DNA from: an uncultured Butyricicoccus sp.
Lineage (GTDB): Bacteria; Bacillota; Clostridia; Oscillospirales; Butyricicoccaceae
NCBI GenBank assembly: GCA_900557315.1
Contig: USSI01000069.1
Location: 1-7,224, forward strand
Reading direction: 5' to 3'
DNA: 7,224 bases
Shown: positions 1-5,565 of the stretch, piece after piece
Numbering within the stretch: the first letter of the stretch is position 1
Layout of the letters: each line of letters starts with the position of its first letter
Notes under the pieces: generated by a model
Seen by the model: the letters and a program-made list of their open reading frames with translations, nothing else
What the model was told of the DNA's origin: nothing
Database searches by the model: none
Translations under genes and position numbers: made by a program

Positions 1-1655
1 AGGCGGCGTTCATTCACCACCGTATCATAAAACCGGAAGCCGCCGGAGAAGTTATAGCAGTCAAATCCGTTTCCCGCCAGAATGCGGTATGCGATGTAGC
101 TGCGCAAACCGCTCTGACAGATCACATAGACCGGTTTGCCGGGTTCGATCTCATCCATCCGCTTGCGCAGTTCATCAACCGGGATATTACGGAAGCCTGC
201 TATATGACCCTGACGGTATTCTTCCTCCGTCCGGGTATCCAGCAGAGTCACGCTTCCGTCAACGGGCAGCGCCGGCACGTCTTCCACATGGAACTGCCGC
301 AGCATCCCTTCCGCAATATTCTCCACCATAAACCCTGCCATGTTGACCGGATCCTTAGCAGAAGAATACGGCGGCGCATACGCAAGGTCCAGTTCTTTGA
401 GCTGCACGGCAGACAGCCCCGCATGGATTGCAGTGGCCAGCACGTCGATGCGTTTGTCCACACCCTCATAACCCACGATCTGCGCGCCCAGCAGGCGGTA
501 TGTGCCCTTTTCAAAAACCACTTTCATGGTCATCAGCCTGCCGCCGGGATAGTAGCCCGCATGGCTCATCGGAGACAGGATAACCTTATCTGCATCAATG
601 CCGGCTTTCCTGGCATTGGTTTCATTGAGGCCCGTGACAGCAGCAGTGATATCAAAAACCTTGATGATTGAACTGCCCTGACTGCCCGGATAACGGCTGT
701 CCCCACCGCAGATGTTGTCGGCAGCGATCCGCCCCTGCTTATTCGCCGGCCCGGCCAGCGCAATCACGGCGTCCTGCCCTGTAACGTAATGCCTGACCTG
801 CACCGCATCGCCTACCGCATAAATGTCCGGCTCGGAGGTCTCCATACGGTCATTGACCACAATGCTCCCCTTCAGGCCGAGCGCAAGGCCTGCGTCTTTT
901 GCAAGCTGGGTATCCGGGGTGACGCCGATTGCCAGGACCACCATATCCGCATGAAGGGGGGCTTCGTCCTTCAGCAGGACATCTACTCCGCCGGCTTTCT
1001 CCTCAAAGCCTTCAACCGTATGTCCCAGCGCCAGCCGCACGCCGTGCTTTCGCATTTCCGCATGAATGAAAGAGGCCATGTCCGGATCAAAGGGGTTCAT
1101 CAACTGCTTTGGCCGCTGGACGATCGTGACTTCCATCCCCTGCCCGCGCAGATTTTCTGCAAGCTCAAGGCTGATGAAACCACCGCCTGCCAGTACGGCA
1201 GACTTGGGATGATATTTTTCGATGTATGCTTTGATACGGAACGTATCCTCAACGGTCCGCAGGGTAAACACTTTTTCAATCCCCACGCCCGGAATCCTGG
1301 GCTGGGTGGGTCTGGCGCCGGGCGACAGAAGCAGCTTATCATAGCTTTCTTCAAATGTCCTGCCGCTCTCCAATTCCGTGACCGAAACCGTCTTTCTTTC
1401 CGGATGGATGGCAGTGACCTCATGGCGCACCCGCATCTCCACCCGGAAGCGCGAGAAAAAGCTCTCCGGCGTCTGCAGGGTCAGCTCCGCAGGATCATCA
1501 ATCACGCCGCCGATATAATATGGCAGCCCGCAGTTGGCGTAAGACACGTAATGCGACTTCTCGAAAACCACAATCTGCGCCTGCTCATCCAGCCTGCGGA
1601 TTCTGGCAGCTGCAGTTGCGCCGCCGGCCACACCGCCTACAATTACGACCTTCAT
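1..1655 (-). CDS. cdr: CoA-disulfide reductase with C-terminal rhodanese domain (CoADR-RHD), 3' end cut by window edge
   Basis: Cytoplasmic FAD- and NAD(P)H-dependent pyridine nucleotide-disulfide oxidoreductase. In characterised relatives it reduces CoA disulfide, CoA persulfide or polysulfides. Translated from the minus strand, 551 full codons are visible with no stop; relatives are about 550-565 residues, so only the last few residues are missing. Visible motifs: N-terminal FAD-binding GGVAGGATAA (residues 7-16), the single redox cysteine C42 in SYANCGLPY, the NAD-binding GGGFISLELAE (157-167, the 'ISLE' form typical of CoA-disulfide reductases), second FAD motif DIYAVGDA (277-284), HAGYYPGG (365-372) with the tyrosine pair of the dimerisation domain, and a rhodanese domain from about residue 452 with active-site loop CQSGLR (C513). 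Start: ATG with AGGTGG at 1670-1665, 9 bases upstream and inside the preceding gene. It follows the small rhodanese gene by 1 base, so the two are surely cotranscribed. The exact substrate is inferred. Family call is very secure. Confidence 0.95.
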   Translation of the reverse strand, partial: MKVVIVGGVAGGATAAARIRRLDEQAQIVVFEKSHYVSYANCGLPYYIGGVIDDPAELTLQTPESFFSRFRVEMRVRHEVTAIHPERKTVSVTELESGRTFEESYDKLLLSPGARPTQPRIPGVGIEKVFTLRTVEDTFRIKAYIEKYHPKSAVLAGGGFISLELAENLRGQGMEVTIVQRPKQLMNPFDPDMASFIHAEMRKHGVRLALGHTVEGFEEKAGGVDVLLKDEAPLHADMVVLAIGVTPDTQLAKDAGLALGLKGSIVVNDRMETSEPDIYAVGDAVQVRHYVTGQDAVIALAGPANKQGRIAADNICGGDSRYPGSQGSSIIKVFDITAAVTGLNETNARKAGIDADKVILSPMSHAGYYPGGRLMTMKVVFEKGTYRLLGAQIVGYEGVDKRIDVLATAIHAGLSAVQLKELDLAYAPPYSSAKDPVNMAGFMVENIAEGMLRQFHVEDVPALPVDGSVTLLDTRTEEEYRQGHIAGFRNIPVDELRKRMDEIEPGKPVYVICQSGLRSYIAYRILAGNGFDCYNFSGGFRFYDTVVNERR

Positions 1656-1656
1656 C

Positions 1657-1977
1657 TTATCGTTCCACCTTTCCGGAATAGGCGGCAATACCGCCCAGAT
1701 TCTTCACGTTGGCATATCCCATCTGTTTCAGGATGCCTACTGCCTGCCGGCTTCGGCTTCCTGAGTAGCAGTAAACAAACAAAGGCGCCTGCTTTTCCGC
1801 AGAATTACCGCCCCTCTTTCCAAGGCTCTGCAGCGGAACGTTTTCACTGCCGGGGATGTGTCCCTCCCGGTATTCCTGCGGGGTGCGCACATCCCAGAGA
1901 ACTGCGCCCGGTGTGGCATAATATTCCTTCATGCCCTGATTGATGTCCGAACCCCTGAAAAAATCAAACAACCCCAT
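1657..1977 (-). CDS. Small stand-alone rhodanese-like sulfurtransferase
   Basis: A 106-residue single-domain rhodanese. Such proteins carry sulfur as a cysteine persulfide and pass it to thiols, or release it to a reductase. The sequence shows the domain start LWDVRTPQEYREGHIPGSENVP-like region (residues 28-48) and the active-site loop VYCYSGSRSR with C70 as the predicted persulfide cysteine, then a GYxNVKNLGG C-terminal signature. No signal peptide or membrane segment is visible, so it is cytoplasmic. The start is the ATG at 1977, because AGGAGG lies 8 bases upstream (1991-1986) and the protein then begins MGLFDFF; the in-frame TTG at 2025 lacks a comparable site. It is the first gene of the operon, ending TAA one base before the CoA-disulfide reductase ATG. 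The context suggests it supplies or receives persulfide from that enzyme. The family is certain; the physiological partner is inferred. Confidence 0.93.
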   Translation of the reverse strand: MGLFDFFRGSDINQGMKEYYATPGAVLWDVRTPQEYREGHIPGSENVPLQSLGKRGGNSAEKQAPLFVYCYSGSRSRQAVGILKQMGYANVKNLGGIAAYSGKVER

Positions 1978-1985
1978 ATTGGTAT

Positions 1986-1991
1986 CCTCCT
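1986..1991 (-). promoter_or_regulatory. Ribosome binding site of the small rhodanese gene
   Basis: AGGAGG read on the minus strand, 8 bases before the ATG at 1977. It decides the start against an in-frame TTG at 2025 that would add 16 residues. Confidence 0.85.
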
Positions 1992-2054
1992 GGCCGGTTT
2001 CGGTTATCCGCTCCGCGCGGAACAAATATACTTGCCATCCTGCCCGCGCGCTTG

Positions 2055-2073
2055 ATGTATATGATATTTACAT
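2055..2073. promoter_or_regulatory. Imperfect palindrome at the operon start site, possible operator
   Basis: ATGTATATGATATTTACAT matches its own reverse complement at 14 of 19 positions, with perfect outer arms ATGTA/TACAT. It touches the -10 box of the minus-strand promoter and covers the predicted transcription start, where a repressor would block initiation. No regulator gene is in the window, so the binding protein is unknown. AT-rich sequence makes chance symmetry possible. Confidence 0.3.
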
Positions 2074-2099
2074 TATAAGCGTTTTCCCCTTTGTGTCCG
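2072..2099 (-). promoter_or_regulatory. Predicted promoter of the rhodanese / CoA-disulfide reductase operon
   Basis: On the minus strand a perfect -10 box TATAAT (2077-2072) is preceded by a 16-base spacer and a weak -35 CGGACA (2099-2094, 4 of 6 matches to TTGACA). Transcription would start near 2065, leaving a leader of roughly 88 bases before the ATG at 1977. The weak -35 suggests an activator or tight regulation. This is a motif reading only. Confidence 0.55.
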
Positions 2100-2207
2100 T
2101 GATAAAATCACGTTTTCCGGCTTTCAGGCATTGGCTCCCATGGGGATTTACGTACCCACAGACATCATTTACCGCTTCGAATTGTGCGAACGTCCCAGCG
2201 GTATGGA

Positions 2208-2236
2208 TTGACGATCCCGGTGCAATGGAATACAAT
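2208..2236 (+). promoter_or_regulatory. Predicted promoter of the polysaccharide deacetylase gene
   Basis: TTGACG (2208-2213), 17-base spacer, TACAAT (2231-2236): each box matches the housekeeping sigma consensus at 5 of 6 positions with ideal spacing. Predicted start near 2243 gives a leader of about 34 bases before the ATG at 2277. The rest of the 1978-2276 gap holds the operon promoter and palindrome described separately, and no gene. Confidence 0.75.
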
Positions 2237-2276
2237 AAGGGAAGCAAATAACCCGCAGACAGAAAAGGAGATTGCC

Positions 2277-4055
2277 ATGAAAAAAAGGATATCTACGCTC
2301 CTGATAACATTCACTCTGCTCTTTACCGCATTTTCCCCCTATGCCGGTGCATTGAACGGATCGTCTGGGACGGCAGACGCCGCGGTTGGCGCGGCAGCCG
2401 CAGGCGCAAAACTGATTGCGTTTACCTTCGACGACGGGCCTTCCGCCTATACCTCCCAGCTGCTTGACGGCCTGGAGGAGCGCGGCGCCGCGGCCACGTT
2501 CTTTATGAACGGCGCCAACGGCTCGAGCGGCATTGTCAACTATGCTTCCCTGCTGACGCGTATGCGGGAAGAAGGGCACCAGCTGGCCAACCATACTTAC
2601 AGCCACATCCTCCCGTTCAACACACAGTCGATTTCCACCATCAGCAGCGAAGTCAGCCGGGTGGAAAGCCTGCTGTTCGAACGCATGGGCGGCAGCTACA
2701 CGGATATGGTGCGCACCCCCGGCGGCGCGCTGGGTGCGGCTGTGCAGACCGCCGTACCCGCCCCCATCATCCTCTGGAGCGTGGACCCGCTGGACTGGCG
2801 CTACCGCAATGCGGATACCGTATACCAGAACATCATTTCGGAAGCGCAGGACGGGGCGATCGTCCTGCTGCATGACCTGTATCCGACCAGCGTGCAGGGC
2901 GCGCTGCGCGCTATCGACACGCTCAAAGCACAGGGCTACGAATTTGTCACGGTTGCCGAGCTGCTCCGCCGCCGCGGCATTACGCCGGTCAACGGTCAGG
3001 CATACTACAGCGCCCCCAATACCGGCACCAATCTGCCCGGCTATTCCGCGCCGGCCATTTCCTCTTCTGCGGGACCGGACGGCGTGCAGGTGACCTTCTC
3101 CACCACCGAAACCGGTGTTACACTGTATTATACCACGGACGGCACGACGCCCCATTTAGGCAGCAAGCAATACACTGGCCCAATCACTATCACACAGGAT
3201 ACCACGTTCACCGTCGCGGGGATAGACCAATATGGAACCCGGACGCCGGCGGCTGTCGAATCCGTCGCCGGGATGCCGGCGGCAGCCGCGCCTGCTGTCC
3301 ACTATGAAAACGGGCTGCTGACCCTGTCTTCCTCTACAGCCGGCGCTTCCATTTATTATACGACAGACGGTTCCGTCCCCACTTCTTCGAGCACGCTTTA
3401 TACCGGCGCTTTCACTCCCTCAACCACCACCCGCTGCATTGCTGTAAAAGACGGCTATTTGAACAGCGATGTGGTAACCTGCACACTGACACGGTATGGC
3501 AGGATGTTTACGGATGTCGGCGCCGGCCAATGGTATTATGATGCAGTGAGCGAGGTCGTGGAACAGGGGCTGATGTCCGGAACCGGGGACTACACCTTCG
3601 CGCCGGATACGGTGATGAACCGCGCCATGGCGGCCTCGGTGCTGTACAGCATGGCCGGCCGGCCGGAGGCCGAATCCACGGCTGCGTTCAGCGATGTGGA
3701 CGAAGACGCATGGTATTTCGGCGCAGTGCAGTGGGCTGCTTCCAGCGGCATCATGACCGGCTATGCAGGCCGCTTCAGCCCGGATGATACCCTGACCCGC
3801 GAGCAGCTGGCGGCAATCCTGCACCGCTTCGCACAGCAGCAGGGCTATGACGTGACCGCTGAGGCGGATTTGAGCGGTTTCGCGGATGTTTCCCAGATCA
3901 GCAGTTATGCGCTTGCTGCCATGCAGTGGGCAAACGCCGAAGGCTTTGTCACCGGCGTTTCGGCTGATACGCTCGACCCGCAGGGCAGCGCAACCCGCGC
4001 GCAGGTAGCGGCCATTCTCATGCGGTTCTGCTCGCACTATAGCAACACACAATAA
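2277..4055 (+). CDS. Secreted polysaccharide deacetylase (CE4/NodB) with chitobiase-C-like repeats and three SLH repeats
   Basis: A 592-residue exported enzyme that probably removes acetyl groups from N-acetylated wall sugars (peptidoglycan or another surface glycan). Signal peptide at residues 1-25 with AGA before the likely cut. The NodB domain (about 45-235) has the full CE4 set: TFDDGP (50-55, D52 catalytic, D53 metal), H106-TYS-H110 metal ligands, RTPGG (146-150), VDPLDW (169-174) and LLHD (197-200, H199). Two repeats resembling the chitobiase/hexosaminidase C-terminal type follow, with YYTTDG at 284-289 and again at 360-365. Three SLH repeats (about 410-460, 470-520, 534-586) should hold the protein non-covalently on a secondary wall polymer. 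Start: ATG with AAGGAG 6 bases upstream (2265-2270); an in-frame upstream ATG at 2184 would bury the signal peptide and sits before the promoter. Single-gene unit with its own promoter and a terminator. Substrate is inferred. Confidence 0.93.
   Translation: MKKRISTLLITFTLLFTAFSPYAGALNGSSGTADAAVGAAAAGAKLIAFTFDDGPSAYTSQLLDGLEERGAAATFFMNGANGSSGIVNYASLLTRMREEGHQLANHTYSHILPFNTQSISTISSEVSRVESLLFERMGGSYTDMVRTPGGALGAAVQTAVPAPIILWSVDPLDWRYRNADTVYQNIISEAQDGAIVLLHDLYPTSVQGALRAIDTLKAQGYEFVTVAELLRRRGITPVNGQAYYSAPNTGTNLPGYSAPAISSSAGPDGVQVTFSTTETGVTLYYTTDGTTPHLGSKQYTGPITITQDTTFTVAGIDQYGTRTPAAVESVAGMPAAAAPAVHYENGLLTLSSSTAGASIYYTTDGSVPTSSSTLYTGAFTPSTTTRCIAVKDGYLNSDVVTCTLTRYGRMFTDVGAGQWYYDAVSEVVEQGLMSGTGDYTFAPDTVMNRAMAASVLYSMAGRPEAESTAAFSDVDEDAWYFGAVQWAASSGIMTGYAGRFSPDDTLTREQLAAILHRFAQQQGYDVTAEADLSGFADVSQISSYALAAMQWANAEGFVTGVSADTLDPQGSATRAQVAAILMRFCSHYSNTQ
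3117..3461 (+). repeat. Two chitobiase-C-terminal-like repeats within the deacetylase
   Basis: Encoded segments around residues 281-320 and 357-394 share YYTTDG, then a Pro three positions later, then YTG, with a period of 76 residues. This matches the short Fn3/Ig-like repeats often found in secreted clostridial glycan enzymes, where they act as spacers or binding modules. Confidence 0.75.
3504..4034 (+). repeat. Three S-layer-homology repeats within the deacetylase
   Basis: Encoded repeats each begin F-[TSA]-DV (411, 471, 536) and carry a central aromatic pair or Y/A helix, a G-[LIF]-[MV]-[ST]-G turn (431-435, 491-495, 556-560) and a C-terminal [TN]R-containing helix. They are expected to bind secondary cell-wall polymer. 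Confidence 0.88.
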
Positions 4056-4085
4056 CAGGCCTCATTTCCCTGCACATGACGAAAT

Positions 4086-4123
4086 AAAAGGCTGCCCGAA
4101 GCAACCGCTTCGGACAGCCTTTT
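4086..4123. terminator. Bidirectional intrinsic terminator between convergent genes
   Basis: Arms AAAAGGCTG-C-CCGAAGC (4086-4102) and GCTTCGG-A-CAGCCTTTT (4107-4123) form a 17-position stem with one C/A mismatch and a 4-base AACC loop. T-rich tracts follow on both strands, so it can end the deacetylase transcript on plus (stop at 4055) and the transporter transcript on minus (stop at 4126). Confidence 0.9.
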
Positions 4124-4125
4124 CC

Positions 4126-5295
4126 TTATCTGATTTTTTCTTCTGCAATGCCGCGTTCACGAATGCGGGTACGCACATCCTCACGCAGCAGCGTATACAC
4201 CACCGAAACGACCGGAATCGCGAACAGGATACCGAGCACACCCGCAAGGCTTGCGCCAAGGGTAACCGCCACCAGCACCCAGATGGACGGCAGGCCAACC
4301 GAACCGCCTACCACGCGCGGATAGATGACGTTACCCTCGATCTGCTGCAGCACCAGGAACAGAATGATAAACCATAATGCCTGCATCGGGTTGGCAATCA
4401 GGATCAGGAATGCGCCGACAATGCAGCCGATAAACGCGCCGAAAATCGGGATGAGCGCAGTCACGCCGATGAGCACTGCGATTACCAGCGCATACGGCAT
4501 ATTCAGCAGCGACATGCTGATAAAAAACATCATGCCAAGGATGAACGCTTCCAGACACTGGCCGGAAAGGAAGCTGTTGAACGATGCGGAGGTCAGGTTG
4601 CAGACCTCAAGGAATTTGTCAACGTGCTTTTCCGGCAGGAAGGAATAAAACAGGCGGCGGAACTGGCGGCCCAGATTTTCCTTTTGCAGCAGGATATAGA
4701 TTGCAAATACGATACCGATAATCGTGTTGGCAACGCCGCTGACCACCGAAGTAGCAATATCAACCGTACTGGACAGGAAATTGCTGTGCTGCAGGAAGTC
4801 CGTAACCATCGTACTGATCGACTTCCAATCCACATCCATAAAGCTTTCGCGGATGGATTCGATCTCGGTTTCGAACATGGGGAGCATCTGCGCCGCTTCG
4901 TCAAGAAACTGCGGGAATCGGATAACGGCCTGCGACAGTTCCCGTCCAATCGCAGAGAACGAGTTATATAGTTCAGGCACCACCATGAACAACACGATCG
5001 CGATCACGCCAAGCACAACGACAACCGTGAGGATCAGGCTGAAAATCCGTTTCATCTTGCGCAGTTTGCGGTTGTGCGTCAATTTCGGATTGCCGAACAG
5101 CCTGGTCTCAAAAAAGCGCATGGGCACATTGAGCACAAACGCAATACACCCGCCGATCAGGAACGGTGCGGTCAACCCCGCCAGATAGCGCAGCGCCGCA
5201 GAAAACATCCTGGTGTTCTGCAAGCCGACAAAGAGCAAAATCGCAAACGCAATCAGCCCCATAATCTTTTTCATTGTATCGCGGTTTAAATTCAC
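4126..5295 (-). CDS. AI-2E family transporter (multi-pass membrane protein)
   Basis: A 389-residue polytopic membrane protein of the AI-2E (PerM/YdiK-like) family, the usual length. Hydrophobic segments are seen at about residues 11-26, 36-57, 84-107, 180-203, 247-277 (possibly two), 279-302, 305-317 and 335-367. The soluble insert at about 110-175, between the third and fourth segments, is normal for the family. Family signatures include ALIPIFGAFIG (280-290), QQIEGNVIYPRVVG (317-330) and the glycine-rich last segment. The start is GTG at 5295: GGAG lies 9 bases upstream (5308-5305), while the ATG at 5274 has no such site. The gene is alone, divergent from the carboxypeptidase and convergent with the deacetylase. 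Family members include quorum-signal exporters but also Na+/H+ antiporters and proteins of unknown cargo, so the substrate cannot be assigned. Confidence 0.92.
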   Translation of the reverse strand: MNLNRDTMKKIMGLIAFAILLFVGLQNTRMFSAALRYLAGLTAPFLIGGCIAFVLNVPMRFFETRLFGNPKLTHNRKLRKMKRIFSLILTVVVVLGVIAIVLFMVVPELYNSFSAIGRELSQAVIRFPQFLDEAAQMLPMFETEIESIRESFMDVDWKSISTMVTDFLQHSNFLSSTVDIATSVVSGVANTIIGIVFAIYILLQKENLGRQFRRLFYSFLPEKHVDKFLEVCNLTSASFNSFLSGQCLEAFILGMMFFISMSLLNMPYALVIAVLIGVTALIPIFGAFIGCIVGAFLILIANPMQALWFIILFLVLQQIEGNVIYPRVVGGSVGLPSIWVLVAVTLGASLAGVLGILFAIPVVSVVYTLLREDVRTRIRERGIAEEKIR

Positions 5296-5304
5296 TGTTT
5301 CCGT

Positions 5305-5308
5305 CTCC
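5305..5308 (-). promoter_or_regulatory. Ribosome binding site that selects the GTG start of the transporter
   Basis: GGAG on the minus strand, 9 bases before GTG at 5295. The alternative ATG seven codons downstream has no purine-rich site in front of it. Confidence 0.65.
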
Positions 5309-5331
5309 GTCCTATTGTTGCATATCGATAT

Positions 5332-5361
5332 AATCTAAACACTTTTCCGCGTTGAAGTCAA
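5332..5361 (-). promoter_or_regulatory. Predicted promoter of the AI-2E transporter gene
   Basis: Minus strand: TTGACT (5361-5356, 5 of 6), 18-base spacer, TAGATT (5337-5332, 4 of 6). Predicted start near 5325 with a leader of about 30 bases. A perfect 10-base palindrome ATATCGATAT (5322-5331) sits over the predicted start site. Confidence 0.55.
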
Positions 5362-5484
5362 GCGGTCAGACGCAGGATTCACCTTCTGTTCAAAATTTTA
5401 TTTACCACCTTCCTTCAATTCGTAAAGTCATTTGTGCAATCTGTATTTTTTTGCTGAAGAACCCTTTATTTCCTGCGACAGTTT

Positions 5485-5493
5485 TGCTAAAAT
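5485..5493 (+). promoter_or_regulatory. Predicted extended -10 promoter of the carboxypeptidase gene
   Basis: TGC directly before TAAAAT (5488-5493) makes an extended -10 element; no good -35 is visible at the expected place (TTTATT at 5465-5470). Start near 5500 would give a leader of about 65 bases. The remaining AT-rich sequence at 5362-5484 shows no gene. Confidence 0.4.
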
Positions 5494-5550
5494 AAAATTG
5501 ATCTTATTGTCCGATGTGCCTGTTTCTACGCAGAATACAGCGGCATCATC

Positions 5551-5557
5551 AAGGGGG
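5551..5557 (+). promoter_or_regulatory. Ribosome binding site that selects the TTG start of the carboxypeptidase
   Basis: AAGGGGG lies 8 bases before the TTG at 5566. Translation from there gives a textbook signal peptide beginning MKKRLLSVF; no in-frame ATG lies between it and the mature domain until residue 36, which would remove the signal. Confidence 0.75.
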
Positions 5558-5565
5558 TAATTCAT

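Noticed and set aside
789..1943. Plus-strand open frame of 384 codons opposite the reductase and rhodanese genes
   Set aside because: It is antisense to two genes with clear family motifs, has no recognisable domain, and shows the His/Arg/Pro-rich composition typical of shadow frames.
2052..2079. Possible plus-strand promoter TTGATG-16-TATAAG
   Set aside because: It overlaps the palindrome and the minus-strand -10 box, and the deacetylase has a better, closer promoter at 2208-2236. The match probably results from the AT-rich symmetric sequence.
2169..3155. Minus-strand open frame of 328 codons opposite the deacetylase
   Set aside because: It lies on the reverse of a gene with a complete CE4 motif set and has Gly/Arg/His-rich composition with no domain.
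4126..5295. Reading the AI-2E transporter as evidence for quorum sensing
   Set aside because: The family name covers proteins with several different or unknown cargoes, and no luxS or signal-processing gene is in the window.
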